Assembly: GCA_019118565.1 (NCBI GenBank)
Contig: DWYR01000005.1
Coordinates: forward strand, 37,957 to 101,956
Length of the DNA: 64,000 nt
From: Candidatus Alistipes avicola
GTDB taxonomy: Bacteria; Bacteroidota; Bacteroidia; Bacteroidales; Rikenellaceae
Direction: 5' to 3'
Positions within the stretch are counted from its first letter, which is position 1. Each line of letters starts with the position of its first letter. The position numbers were made by a program, and so were the translations under genes. The notes beneath the pieces are model-generated. The model was given only the letters and a program-made list of their open reading frames with translations, was not told where the DNA came from and searched no databases. Below, in pieces: positions 19,455-28,859 of the stretch.

Positions 19455-20468
19455 ATGCGCAGAAAAACCTGGATCATCCTTCTCGTCGTGTGCGTCGTGC
19501 TGCTGGCCGGCGTCGGTTACACTTTCTATCGTCAGTTCTATGGCAGTGCCGTCAAGGAGCCGCGAGACCTCTATGTGAGTTCGCGTACCGATTATCCGGG
19601 GCTGCTCGATTCGCTGCGCCCTTATGTCGGACATACGTGGGCTTTCGGCAAGTATGCCGACCGACTCAACCTCTCGGAGAGTTTCAAGCCGGGGCACTAT
19701 GTGCTGGAGCCGGGAATGAGCGTGATCGAGGTGGTGCGGATGCTCAAACTGGGATTGCAGACACCGGTGCGTGTAACACTCAACTATGCCAAGACGCGGG
19801 CCCATTTGGCTGCACGTTTGGCTCGTCAGCTCGATGCCGATTCGACGCAGTTCATGCAGGCACTGACCGATCCCCGGCTGGCGGCCGAAGTCGGAACGGA
19901 CAGCCTGCAACTCTTTTCGATCTTTATCCCCAATACCTATGAGTTCTACTGGACGGTATCGCCCGAAGATTTCGTTCGTCGGATGCGCAAGGAGTACGAC
20001 CGTTTCTGGACGAAGGAGCGCGATGCCGCCCGCCGCCGCAGCGGCCTGAGCCGCGACGAGGTGATGACGCTCGCCTCGATCGTAACGGAAGAGACGGCCA
20101 AGGCCGACGAAATGCCCCGTGTGGCCGGCGTATACATCAACCGCCTGCGGAAGGGAATGCTCCTACAGGCTGATCCGACCGTCAAATACGCCCTGCAGGA
20201 CTTTTCGCTCCGTCGGATCCTGCACAAGCATCTGCGTACGCCGTCGCCCTATAATACCTATTTGAATAAGGGACTTCCGCCCTCGGCAATTGCCATGCCC
20301 AGTGTGGCGGCCATCGATGCGGTGTTGAATTACGAGGAACATCCCTATCTCTTCTTTTGTGCGCGTCCCACGTTCGACGGGTATCATAATTTCGCACGCA
20401 CCTATTCGGAGCATATGGCCAACGCCAGAGCGTACAGCGCTGCGTTGAATCAGCGCAATATCAAATAA
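19455..20468 (+). CDS. mltG: Endolytic peptidoglycan transglycosylase MltG
   Basis: A 337-residue membrane-anchored enzyme that cuts nascent glycan strands. One N-terminal transmembrane helix (residues 6-23) is followed by a LysM-like region and the YceG catalytic domain. The catalytic Glu is within ASIVTEETAKADE (Glu202/Glu203), followed by the conserved VYINRLRKGMLLQADPTV. Length is normal. It precedes tsaC by 20 bp. Confidence 0.93.
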   Translation: MRRKTWIILLVVCVVLLAGVGYTFYRQFYGSAVKEPRDLYVSSRTDYPGLLDSLRPYVGHTWAFGKYADRLNLSESFKPGHYVLEPGMSVIEVVRMLKLGLQTPVRVTLNYAKTRAHLAARLARQLDADSTQFMQALTDPRLAAEVGTDSLQLFSIFIPNTYEFYWTVSPEDFVRRMRKEYDRFWTKERDAARRRSGLSRDEVMTLASIVTEETAKADEMPRVAGVYINRLRKGMLLQADPTVKYALQDFSLRRILHKHLRTPSPYNTYLNKGLPPSAIAMPSVAAIDAVLNYEEHPYLFFCARPTFDGYHNFARTYSEHMANARAYSAALNQRNIK

Positions 20469-20474
20469 AATTCG

Positions 20475-20482
20475 TATATTTG
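20475..20482 (+). promoter_or_regulatory. tsaC -7 box
   Basis: TATATTTG ends only 6 bp before the ATG at 20489, which would give a transcript with almost no leader. Confidence 0.5.
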
Positions 20483-20488
20483 TCCTCT

Positions 20489-21091
20489 ATGTTGGTGAAA
20501 ATATATCCTTCGAATCCTTCGGAGAAGGAGATCGGAAAGGTGGTGGACCTCCTTGAAAGGGACGGAGTCATCATCTATCCGACCGACAGCGTCTATGCTT
20601 TCGGATGTTCGATCCGTTCGCCGCGTGCCATGGAGCGTTTGCGTCGTATCAAGGGGAAGAACCTGATCACTTTTTCGGTCGTTTTCGACTCGATCGCCCA
20701 GGCCTCCGACTATTGCCGGGTGGACAAGGATCAGTTCCGGCTGCTGAAGCGTAACCTGCCCGGACCGTTTACGTTCCTCCTGGAGACCTCCTCCCGGATG
20801 CCGGACAAGGCGCTGGAGAAACGCCATACGATCGGGATCCGGATTCCGGACAACTCGATTCCGCGGGCAATTGTCGAACGATTGGGTGTGCCGATGTTGA
20901 CCTCGTCGGTATTGGACGACGAAGAGGTGGAATATCTGACCGATCCGGAGCTGATCGAGGAGCGTTACGGCCGGGATGTGGATCTGGTGATCGACGGCGG
21001 TATGGGCGATACGGTCCCGACGACCGTGGTGGATCTGACCGATGAGGACCCGGTCGTACTGCGCGACGGGAAAGGAGAGCTTCAGTTGTAA
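20489..21091 (+). CDS. tsaC: L-threonylcarbamoyladenylate synthase (YrdC/Sua5 family)
   Basis: A 200-residue enzyme that makes threonylcarbamoyl-AMP from threonine, bicarbonate and ATP for the t6A modification of tRNAs reading ANN codons. YrdC motifs: IIYPTDSVYAFGCS near residue 28, RRIKGKN for ATP binding, LPGPFTFLLE, and IPDNSIPRAIVERLG. There is no C-terminal Sua5 domain, as in TsaC. The ATG at 20489 is used because the longer frame uses TTG inside the promoter box. Confidence 0.88.
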   Translation: MLVKIYPSNPSEKEIGKVVDLLERDGVIIYPTDSVYAFGCSIRSPRAMERLRRIKGKNLITFSVVFDSIAQASDYCRVDKDQFRLLKRNLPGPFTFLLETSSRMPDKALEKRHTIGIRIPDNSIPRAIVERLGVPMLTSSVLDDEEVEYLTDPELIEERYGRDVDLVIDGGMGDTVPTTVVDLTDEDPVVLRDGKGELQL

Positions 21092-21116
21092 GAAATATTG
21101 AAAAAAGATAAACGAA

Positions 21117-21692
21117 ATGGTAAAATCGAACTTTTGGAATGAGGCCTGCAAGTATGGTGCAATCATCGGATTGGCCATGTCTGTCGCCTATATCATCGAG
21201 CAGTCGTTCATGTTGAGCGGCAAACTCCCGCTGATGATGGCCATGGCTTTGGTTTGGGTCATTGCCTCGGTGGGGTATATCGTCATGCTTTACTATTTCA
21301 CCAAGCGTCGTCGTGCAGCCTATGCCCCCGAAGAGGGATTCTCGTTCGGCCAGGGCTTCGGATTCCTGATCGCAATGGTCCTGCTGGCGGCCTTGATTAA
21401 AGGTGTGATCGAATTCCTATACCGCAGTGTCCTGATCGGATATTCGGAATATATGGATCGGTACATCAACGCAATGTCGCAGGCGATTTCGGGTGGCGGT
21501 GTGCCGGCTTCGATGGAGGGCTTCTATGCGCAGACTTTCGAACAGATGCAGAGTATGCCCGAACCTTCCATTTTGGCGACGGTCTGGAGTGCAGTATTCG
21601 GTAACCTGCTCGTAGGCGGTCTCTTGTCGCTTATTTTGGCTGCCGTGCTGGCTCGGGCTCCGCGGCCGTTCGGTCCCCAGTCGGAAGAATAG
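21117..21692 (+). CDS. DUF4199 membrane protein
   Basis: A 191-residue membrane protein with about four hydrophobic helices (near residues 10-30, 38-58, 74-95 and 160-182). It matches the Bacteroidetes DUF4199 family, of unknown function. It lies 9 bp before the glycosyltransferase gene; this pairing is common and suggests a shared role in the envelope, but none is shown. Confidence 0.8.
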   Translation: MVKSNFWNEACKYGAIIGLAMSVAYIIEQSFMLSGKLPLMMAMALVWVIASVGYIVMLYYFTKRRRAAYAPEEGFSFGQGFGFLIAMVLLAALIKGVIEFLYRSVLIGYSEYMDRYINAMSQAISGGGVPASMEGFYAQTFEQMQSMPEPSILATVWSAVFGNLLVGGLLSLILAAVLARAPRPFGPQSEE

Positions 21693-21701
21693 GAAACATC
21701 G

Positions 21702-22664
21702 ATGGAAAAATTATTGGACATATCGGTTGTTGTTCCGCTCTACAACGAAGAGGAGTCGCTGCCCGAACTGGTCGAGTGGATCGACCGTGTCGTGCGTGGC
21801 GAAGGGCTCTCGTATGAGGTGATCCTGGTCGATGACGGGTCGAATGACAATTCGTGGCAGGTCGTCGAGTCGCTGCGCGGGCGTTATCCTTCCGTGAAGG
21901 GAATCAAATTTGCACGCAACTACGGCAAGTCGGCTGCGCTCTATTGCGGTTTTGCCGAGGCGGCCGGAGAGGTGGTTATCACGATGGATGCCGATTTGCA
22001 GGACTCTCCCGACGAGATCCCCGCTTTGCGGCACATGATTCTGGACGAGGGGTATGATTTGGTTTCGGGATGGAAGAAAAAACGCTACGACCCTGTCGGA
22101 AAACGTTGGCCGAGCAAGTTCTTCAACTGGACGGCCCGTACCGTCTCGGGGATCAAACTGCATGATTTCAACTGCGGTCTGAAGGCCTACCGACGGAAAG
22201 TGGTCAAGTCGATCGAGGTATACGGCGAGATGCACCGCTACATTCCGATTTTGGCCAAACAGGCCGGATTCAAGCGGATCGGTGAGAAAGTGGTCGAGCA
22301 TCGCGCCCGGAAATACGGCTTTTCGAAATTCGGCATGGAGCGGATGGTGAAGGGGTATCTGGATCTGATCACCGTTTCGTTCATGTCCCGTTTCGGCCGC
22401 TCGCCGATGTACTTTTTCGGTGGTCTCGGAACCTTGATGTTCCTTATCGGCGGATGTACGACCGTGTGGGTGATCGGGGCCAAACTCTATAAGCAGGCAC
22501 ATGAACTCCCGTTGCGTGCCGTGACGGATCAACCCCTGTTCTATCTCTCGCTGTTGGCAGTCGTGTTGGGCGTGCAGTTGTTTCTGGCAGGATTCCTGGG
22601 CGAGCTGATCAACCGTGCCTCCAGCGAACGTAATAAATATTTGATCGAAAAAACGCTTAAATAG
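21702..22664 (+). CDS. GtrB/DPM1-like family 2 glycosyltransferase
   Basis: A 320-residue GT2 enzyme with the GT-A fold: VVPLYNEEESLPEL at the N-terminus, DDGS, and the DxD motif in TMDADLQDSPDEIP. Two C-terminal transmembrane helices (about 233-258 and 275-300) place it with enzymes that load a sugar onto a polyprenyl phosphate at the inner membrane. The sugar cannot be told. It sits between DUF4199 and DUF4293 genes with 6-9 bp gaps. Confidence 0.88.
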   Translation: MEKLLDISVVVPLYNEEESLPELVEWIDRVVRGEGLSYEVILVDDGSNDNSWQVVESLRGRYPSVKGIKFARNYGKSAALYCGFAEAAGEVVITMDADLQDSPDEIPALRHMILDEGYDLVSGWKKKRYDPVGKRWPSKFFNWTARTVSGIKLHDFNCGLKAYRRKVVKSIEVYGEMHRYIPILAKQAGFKRIGEKVVEHRARKYGFSKFGMERMVKGYLDLITVSFMSRFGRSPMYFFGGLGTLMFLIGGCTTVWVIGAKLYKQAHELPLRAVTDQPLFYLSLLAVVLGVQLFLAGFLGELINRASSERNKYLIEKTLK

Positions 22665-22670
22665 AAACTT

Positions 22671-23135
22671 ATGATTCAAAGAATTCAGACCTTATATCTG
22701 CTCATCGTGGTGATCCTTACCGGCTTGACTCTGTGGTTGCCGCTGGCCGGCTTCTCGAATGAAGGAGGTACCTATCTCCTGACGGCTTTCGGGGTGCGGG
22801 ATGCGGCCGGAAACATCGTGCAGTCGACTGTCTACCTGGGAATATTGCTCGTTCTGACGGCTGTACTGCCGTTGGTGGTCATCTTCCTCTTCAAACGCAG
22901 AATGTTGCAATTCCGGCTGTGTGTGGCCGAGTTGATGTTGCTGATAGGATCGATCGGAATGATGGGGATCTACTTTTTCCTGTGTCGCCGCTTCTTCTCT
23001 GGCGGTGAGTTCTATGGCCAGGAATTGAAAGTTGCGCTCATCTTCCCGGTTGTTTGTCTCGTGTTCGACTTCCTGGCGGCACGTGCTATCCTGAAAGACG
23101 AAAAACTGGTGCGGTCGCTCGATCGAATCCGATAA
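22671..23135 (+). CDS. DUF4293 membrane protein
   Basis: A 154-residue protein with four hydrophobic helices. MIQRIQTLYLLIV at the start and ARAILKDEKLVRSLDRIR at the end are typical of the Bacteroidetes DUF4293 family. Function unknown. Last gene of the group; a terminator follows. Confidence 0.85.
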   Translation: MIQRIQTLYLLIVVILTGLTLWLPLAGFSNEGGTYLLTAFGVRDAAGNIVQSTVYLGILLVLTAVLPLVVIFLFKRRMLQFRLCVAELMLLIGSIGMMGIYFFLCRRFFSGGEFYGQELKVALIFPVVCLVFDFLAARAILKDEKLVRSLDRIR

Positions 23136-23154
23136 ACGAGTCCACATAAATCGA

Positions 23155-23190
23155 AAGGCGTGTGGGAGTACCTCACGCCTTAATGTTTTT
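23155..23190 (+). terminator. Terminator after the DUF4293 gene
   Basis: AAGGCGTG (23155-23162) pairs with CACGCCTT (23174-23181), then AATGTTTTT. Confidence 0.7.
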
Positions 23191-23299
23191 ATACGGGATG
23201 GTTCGATTTGGTCGGATTTTTGCAATTTTTATAAAAAATGTGTAAACTTGCACTATGCGATTTAATGGTATTGTAATGATTTTAATGATAAATATATTG

Positions 23300-23307
23300 T
23301 AATTTTG
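23300..23307 (+). promoter_or_regulatory. Promoter box of the nuclease/TonB block
   Basis: TAATTTTG, 96 bp before the first lipoprotein gene. The DNA from 23190 to 23400 is very AT-rich. No ideal -33 element. Confidence 0.5.
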
Positions 23308-23403
23308 GCCCGCAAAAAGAATACATAGACAACGGAACGGGCTTTTGAACGATTCTATCATAACCTAATTTATAACACTCTATTAATTAAAAATTAATTA
23401 CTT

Positions 23404-26400
23404 ATGAAAAGAAGTAGCTTATGGAACTTGTTTTTCGGGGCGATGATGGCGGTTGTGCTGACCGTCACCGGTTGCGTCGATGACAATGAGGACAAAGGCG
23501 CTCCTTATCTGGAAGTCACGCCGACGACGTTGGCTTTTGATGAAGAGGGGCAGCCTGCTGATGAGTGGAACGGTGTGTTTACCGTTCAGACAAACCGTCC
23601 TTGGCGTGCAACCGTCGAGGAGGAGCAGAGGTGGGTACGCCTTTCGGCAACGGAAGGTGAGGGCGATGCGTCCATTGCCGTTTCGATGCCTGCGTCGAAT
23701 CAGGGACGTACGGCCAAAGTAACTTTTGCTATCTACAACTCGTATGGAGACCTGCAGACGCAGGTGGTAACGGTCGCTCAGGGAGAGATTGTGGCTCCCA
23801 CCGTTATCTTTAACGAGACGATGGGTACGGCGCAGTTGGATTCGCAGAGCTGGCCCTATGTTGCGGACTATACGGGATGGACTACGACGGGTACCGGAGC
23901 TGAAGGCGTAACGTTCGAAGGTTACAACGCGTCGCTCCGTAACTCGGGTAAGAGCAGTTCGGGTGCATACGAAGGCGCTTCGGGTCCGAACGTCATCTTC
24001 TTCGGCGGTGCTCCGGCTACCTTTACGGTGAAGAACATCGCTCTGACTTCGGAGCAGACCAAGTTGCGTCTGACCTTCGGCGGTCAGTTCTATGACCGCA
24101 GCACGAACAACTTTAATGTCGATAATTTCGAGGTTGCCCTGAGTGCCGACGGTACGAGCTTTACGCCGATTACCTACACGGTGAACGACGGTGATCAGGT
24201 CGATCCGTATTGGGTACTGGCCACTTCGGACTTCACGCTCAAGGAGGCGACCTCTTCGCTCTACATCCGTTTCACGGCAAAGACTTCCTCCGTATATCGT
24301 TTGGATGACGTTACTCTGCAGACCGGCAACGGCGGTCAGGAGGTTGATCTGAAAGGCGGTGTAACTCCTCCGGATCCTTCGGGCGATGCGATCTATTCAA
24401 ATAACTTCGATAAGACGCTGGCTGCGAAGGACAGCAGCGATCGTTGGCCGTTCCTCGATCAAAGCGATGCCTGGAAGAATGCAACGGGTTCGGGTAATTC
24501 GACGGTAACATACGCCTCTTCGAACGTATCGGTTCGCTCTTCCTCGAAACAGAGCGGTGGCTACGATGGTGCTTCGGGGCAGAACAAGATCTTCTTCGGC
24601 AGCGCGCCTGCGAACTTCGATATTATGAATATCACGCTGCCTTCGGGCAAAACGAACTTCCGTATCGTCTTCGGTGGTGCCTATGCGAAGAACAATAGCG
24701 GTTCTTATGACAATACCTTCAAACCGGAGTCATTCCATGTGGCTGTAGGAAACGGTACAACGTGGGTGGAGAATCTGACCTATGAGAAGATAGGTGGTGA
24801 TGATACCACGGATCCTTACTGGCTCCAGTTCGCTGTTGATTTCACGCTGAAAGAGTCTATCAACCAGCTGTCGATTCGCTTTACGGCCGATCTGGCATCG
24901 GTATTTGCAATCGATGACCTGCAGTTGATCGAGGGTAACGGCGGCCAGGAGGTTGATCTGGAGAACGGTGGCGGCTCTGTTGATCCCGAACCGGGTGATG
25001 CGATCAAGACCACCATTCCGGAGCTGATCGCCAAAATGCCTGAGCCGATGCAGACGGGAACCGTGCTCGATGCTGCGAACGACTACTACTTCGATGCCGT
25101 GGTAATGTCTGATGTTGCAGGTGGCAACTACACCTACAACAACCTGGCTCTCGCTACCGAGGGTGCTACGGAGGCCGGTAACGGTATCACGCTGTACGGC
25201 AGCCAGATCGAGCCTTCGACGCTGGGGCTGACTCGTGGCGACAAGGTTCGTGTAACGCTGCTCAAGGGTATGGCCAAATATCAGAACTACAGCGGTATGT
25301 ATGAGTTGACCGGTGATAAGAATGCAACCTGGTGCAAGATCGAGAAGTTGGGTACGGCTACCATTACCGAGGTGAAGATTGCAGCAACGGAGCTGGTAGC
25401 ATACCAGGCTATGGCCGTAACGATCGAGAACGCCTCGATCGCAACGGGCGGCGTATGGGCTACCACGACGGCCAACACCTCGCATACGTTCACGGCTGCA
25501 GGCCAGAACTTCACGGTCTTCTGCAAGAAGAGTACAACCGAGAATCCGACCGTATTCGAGAACGTTCCTTTCGTCGCTACGACGGGTAACATCTCCGGCC
25601 TGGCTGCCGTATTTAGCGGTAAAGGCCAGCTCGTTCCGCGCAACCTGCAGGATGTGGCCGACTTCAGCGAGGAAGGCCCCGCTCCGACGACTCCGACCAT
25701 TACGGGTGTTAATCCTACCAGCCTGAGCTTCGGCGCAGAGGGCGGTCAGGAGACGATCACCGTATCGGTTGAGAACAAGGGTTCGAACCTGTTGAGCGTA
25801 AGCGGTCTGAGCGGACTTCTCAGCGCAACGGTGGACAACGACACCAACGTAGTAACGGTTATGGCCGGAGCCAATACGGCCCAGACGGCTGTCAACCAGA
25901 CGCTGACGATTGCCCTGGCTGGCGGTAACAGTGTGATGGTTCCCGTTACGATCGCAGCTGCCGGCGGCAGCACGGGCGGTGATAACGCAACGCTTACGTT
26001 CTCTTTGGCCGAGATCAAGGCCAACAATGCGGATCTGCCTGCAAACGGTTATGGCGATCAGTTGGTTGCCGATCCGGCTACGTGGATCCATTGGACGGTA
26101 GACGGAATCGAGTTCTCGGCTGCAAGGTTGTGCGAGGCTCCTGCAACGAAGGGTAGTGTCATCCAGATGCAGGGTAATGCATCGGATGCCGCCAAACAGG
26201 CAAAAATGGAGAGTGTGACCGCAATCTCCGGAATGCAGTCCATGACCATCCTGTTCCGTGTATATCCGTCGAATGGGACATATTACGATCCATCCTATAC
26301 GATGACTATCGGCGGACAGACGGTTACTCCGGAACAGAGCTATACCGACCAGGGTGATTACAGACTCTACAAACATGTATTCAACACCGCTTCGTTGAGT

Positions 26401-26478
26401 GCGACCGGATTCGCTCTGGACAATAATACGACAGGTGCGTTGTATATTGAGTCGGTAACGATCGAGTATCAAAAGTAA
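23404..26478 (+). CDS. Large multidomain surface lipoprotein (BACON, repeated carbohydrate-binding-like domains, DUF5689)
   Basis: A 1024-residue lipoprotein. The signal ends in TVTGC (Cys24), and the following DDNED is an acidic stretch like the export signal of Bacteroidetes surface lipoproteins. Order: a BACON domain (about 36-125); two tandem copies of a roughly 185-residue module (about 132-315 and 330-515), each holding an IFFG(G/S)APA motif and ending in GNGGQEVDL; a DUF5689-type domain (about 532-745); a short BACON-like domain (about 758-845); and a C-terminal beta-rich domain. The repeated modules look like jelly-roll binding domains. No catalytic motif was seen. First gene of a block with two nucleases and a TonB receptor, so I infer a role in holding substrate at the surface. 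Confidence 0.8.
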   Translation: MKRSSLWNLFFGAMMAVVLTVTGCVDDNEDKGAPYLEVTPTTLAFDEEGQPADEWNGVFTVQTNRPWRATVEEEQRWVRLSATEGEGDASIAVSMPASNQGRTAKVTFAIYNSYGDLQTQVVTVAQGEIVAPTVIFNETMGTAQLDSQSWPYVADYTGWTTTGTGAEGVTFEGYNASLRNSGKSSSGAYEGASGPNVIFFGGAPATFTVKNIALTSEQTKLRLTFGGQFYDRSTNNFNVDNFEVALSADGTSFTPITYTVNDGDQVDPYWVLATSDFTLKEATSSLYIRFTAKTSSVYRLDDVTLQTGNGGQEVDLKGGVTPPDPSGDAIYSNNFDKTLAAKDSSDRWPFLDQSDAWKNATGSGNSTVTYASSNVSVRSSSKQSGGYDGASGQNKIFFGSAPANFDIMNITLPSGKTNFRIVFGGAYAKNNSGSYDNTFKPESFHVAVGNGTTWVENLTYEKIGGDDTTDPYWLQFAVDFTLKESINQLSIRFTADLASVFAIDDLQLIEGNGGQEVDLENGGGSVDPEPGDAIKTTIPELIAKMPEPMQTGTVLDAANDYYFDAVVMSDVAGGNYTYNNLALATEGATEAGNGITLYGSQIEPSTLGLTRGDKVRVTLLKGMAKYQNYSGMYELTGDKNATWCKIEKLGTATITEVKIAATELVAYQAMAVTIENASIATGGVWATTTANTSHTFTAAGQNFTVFCKKSTTENPTVFENVPFVATTGNISGLAAVFSGKGQLVPRNLQDVADFSEEGPAPTTPTITGVNPTSLSFGAEGGQETITVSVENKGSNLLSVSGLSGLLSATVDNDTNVVTVMAGANTAQTAVNQTLTIALAGGNSVMVPVTIAAAGGSTGGDNATLTFSLAEIKANNADLPANGYGDQLVADPATWIHWTVDGIEFSAARLCEAPATKGSVIQMQGNASDAAKQAKMESVTAISGMQSMTILFRVYPSNGTYYDPSYTMTIGGQTVTPEQSYTDQGDYRLYKHVFNTASLSATGFALDNNTTGALYIESVTIEYQK

Positions 26479-26502
26479 GGTTTCTTAAAGAGAAGAACGT
26501 TG

Positions 26503-26537
26503 GGCTACTCTTGGAGGGATTTTCCCCTCCAAGAGCC
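26503..26537 (+). terminator. Intercistronic hairpin, possibly partial terminator
   Basis: CTCTTGGAGGG (26508-26518) pairs perfectly with CCCTCCAAGAG (26525-26535). No T-run follows directly, so it may reduce read-through or protect the upstream mRNA rather than fully stop transcription. Confidence 0.55.
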
Positions 26538-26578
26538 TGGCGTCTAAAGAGGTTTCGAATATCTACTTTTTTTGACCC

Positions 26579-27796
26579 ATGATATTGACGAAAAGATATT
26601 GCAAAGTCATCTGGACCTATGTCTGTTTCGTGGCGTTTACTTTGGGTGTCGTTTCGTGCAGCGAAAATGATGCGAACGAGTCCCAAGGTCTTGCGACCTG
26701 GAGGACATCCTCCGAGGTCAGTGCCAGCGAAGGTTCGGCGGCGATCCAGATCTCCGGAACGCTCGGAGCCGAGTGGAATGCAGAGATCGTTGAGGGGACC
26801 TCGTGGTGTTCGTTCAAGCTCAGCGATCCGACAGCCTCGACCAAATCCGGGGTAGTGCAGTCGGCCGCCAATATGAATGTATTGGACGTATATTACAAGA
26901 CGAACAGTGAATCTTCGGCGCGTAAAGCGACGATCGAGTTCTGTTTTGTCGGTGGTACGCCACAGACCTTGACGCTTACCCAACTTACCTCCTCATCGAC
27001 GAATGATCCCTATACGGAGGGGCACGCGAAAGCATGGGCTGAGTTGCCGGTCAAAGAGGAGGATCCGAATTATATCTATCTGACTCATTTTGCCGGATTG
27101 GACGGCCGTAATGTGCGGAACTTCTCGCTCTGCTACGACAAGGAACTGCACGTGGCGCATTGGGTCGCCTATCCGATGCATACGGCCTATCGGGGATCGG
27201 CCAGCCGGGATGACAATTTTACCTACGATCCGAAGATCGATTACGACTATCAGCCCAATTTGAAGGCAGGATCCTATTCCGGAAGCTATGATCGGGGCCA
27301 TCAGATCCCTTCGGCCGATCGTACGGCCAATGCGGAGTTGAACGCCCAGACTTTCTATGCGACCAACATGACGCCGCAGCTCGGGTCGCTCAACCGTTAT
27401 ATGTGGGCCAATCTTGAGACGAAGGTCCGGGACAACATGTGTGCCGATACGCTCTATGTCGTAACGGGGTGTTATTATGCCGATACCAACACCACAACAA
27501 CGGATAAGAGCGGTATGAAGTGTCCCGTCCCGACCAACTATTTCAAGGTATTGTTGCGCACGAAAAACGGCCAGACCGGGAAAAAGGTTACGGAGTGTTC
27601 GGCTGACGAGCTGAAGGCAATCGGTTTCTGGGTTGAGCAGCGGAGTTACAGCAGTACGCAACCTTCGACTGAGATCTGTAGGAGTGTCGCCGAGATCGAG
27701 CAGATAACCGGTTTTACGTTCTTCCCGAATATCGACGAAGAGGTTGCCAAAGTGGTTAAAGCACAGAATGCACCCAGTCAATGGGGTATTCAATAA
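26579..27796 (+). CDS. Secreted DNA/RNA non-specific endonuclease, lipoprotein
   Basis: A 405-residue lipoprotein (signal ending VVSCSEN, Cys22, then acidic residues). A BACON-like domain spans about 38-138. The nuclease domain (about 140-400) belongs to the beta-beta-alpha-metal NUC1 family: the catalytic motif is YDRGHQIPSADRT with His241, and the metal-binding Asn is in FYATNMTPQ, followed by NRYMWANLE. It would cut DNA or RNA outside the cell. It comes just before a second secreted phosphodiesterase-fold enzyme. Confidence 0.92.
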   Translation: MILTKRYCKVIWTYVCFVAFTLGVVSCSENDANESQGLATWRTSSEVSASEGSAAIQISGTLGAEWNAEIVEGTSWCSFKLSDPTASTKSGVVQSAANMNVLDVYYKTNSESSARKATIEFCFVGGTPQTLTLTQLTSSSTNDPYTEGHAKAWAELPVKEEDPNYIYLTHFAGLDGRNVRNFSLCYDKELHVAHWVAYPMHTAYRGSASRDDNFTYDPKIDYDYQPNLKAGSYSGSYDRGHQIPSADRTANAELNAQTFYATNMTPQLGSLNRYMWANLETKVRDNMCADTLYVVTGCYYADTNTTTTDKSGMKCPVPTNYFKVLLRTKNGQTGKKVTECSADELKAIGFWVEQRSYSSTQPSTEICRSVAEIEQITGFTFFPNIDEEVAKVVKAQNAPSQWGIQ

Positions 27797-27811
27797 TAGA
27801 AGAATAGAGCA

Positions 27812-28846
27812 ATGAAAAAACGACTGATTTTTACAATAGCGTTGTTAGCGGTCTTCGCCGTCTGCTTCGCGCAAAAGCCGTTCAAGGTGGTTTTCTACAA
27901 CATGGAAAACTTCTTTGACACGCTCAAAGACCCGCAGACATTCGACGAGGAGTTCACTCCGGAGGGTCCCAAGAAATGGAATACGGCCAAGTATACGAAG
28001 AAATTGGGCAATATCGAACGGGTACTTTTCGATATTGCCGCCATCGACAAGAACTATCCGGCCGTGATCGGCGTTTCCGAGATCGAGAACCGTGCGGTAC
28101 TCGAGGATATTGTGGCTACGAAAAAGCTGGCCCCGGCCAACTATCGTATCGTGCATTACGATTCGCCCGATGCGCGTGGTGTCGATGTCGCGTTCCTCTA
28201 TCGTCCCGATATTTTCAAACTGGAGGGTAGCGCCCCCATTCGGCTCCATGTACCTTCACTGCCCGATTTCAGAACTCGTGATATCGTGACCATGTGGGGT
28301 ACGATCGATGACGAACCCTTCTACTTTATGGTGATCCACTGGCCGTCGCGTCTGGGTGGCAAGGATGCTTCGGAGTTCAAACGCGTGGCTGCCGGCGAAC
28401 AGATGCGCCATATTGCCGATTCGGTGCTGGCGTTGAATCCGGCTACGAAGATTGTGGCTATGGGAGACTTCAATGACGATCCGACCGATCCGAGTATTGC
28501 AGTAGCCATGGGTGCCAAGGGCAAGGTCAAGGATCTGGAGCCGGGAGACTTCTTCGCTCCTTATGCCGCCATGTTGCGAGCCGGTCTGGGAACGCTGGCT
28601 TATGGCGATGCGTGGAATATCTTTGACAATATTATCGTAACGGAGAATCTCGTTTCAGGCGATCCCGGTGAGTTGCGGATTCTTCAGGCTCCGAATTCGA
28701 AGTTTTACGGCAATATTTTCAAACGTAACTACATGATTCAGAAAGAGGGGCAGTTCAAGGGTTATCCGCTGCGTACGTTCGTGGGAAACAACTTCCAGGG
28801 CGGTTTCAGCGACCACTTCCCCGTTTACATCTATATTGGTAAATAA
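27812..28846 (+). CDS. Secreted endonuclease/exonuclease/phosphatase-family protein
   Basis: A 344-residue exported protein with a signal peptide ending in CFAQ (residues 1-21). All the active-site segments of the DNase I / EEP fold are present: FYNMENFFD, the catalytic Glu in VIGVSEIENR, MVIHWPSRLGG, MGDFNDDPTD, and the terminal FSDHFPVYI. Members cut nucleic acids, or sugar- or inositol-phosphate esters. Next to a NUC1-type nuclease and a TonB receptor I favour nucleic acid or nucleotides as substrate. Gap to the previous gene 15 bp; to the next 13 bp. Confidence 0.9.
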   Translation: MKKRLIFTIALLAVFAVCFAQKPFKVVFYNMENFFDTLKDPQTFDEEFTPEGPKKWNTAKYTKKLGNIERVLFDIAAIDKNYPAVIGVSEIENRAVLEDIVATKKLAPANYRIVHYDSPDARGVDVAFLYRPDIFKLEGSAPIRLHVPSLPDFRTRDIVTMWGTIDDEPFYFMVIHWPSRLGGKDASEFKRVAAGEQMRHIADSVLALNPATKIVAMGDFNDDPTDPSIAVAMGAKGKVKDLEPGDFFAPYAAMLRAGLGTLAYGDAWNIFDNIIVTENLVSGDPGELRILQAPNSKFYGNIFKRNYMIQKEGQFKGYPLRTFVGNNFQGGFSDHFPVYIYIGK

Positions 28847-28859
28847 ACCCTTATAAGAT

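Noticed and set aside
24730..26472. 580-codon minus-strand frame
   Set aside because: Antisense shadow of the large lipoprotein gene, which has a signal peptide and known domains.
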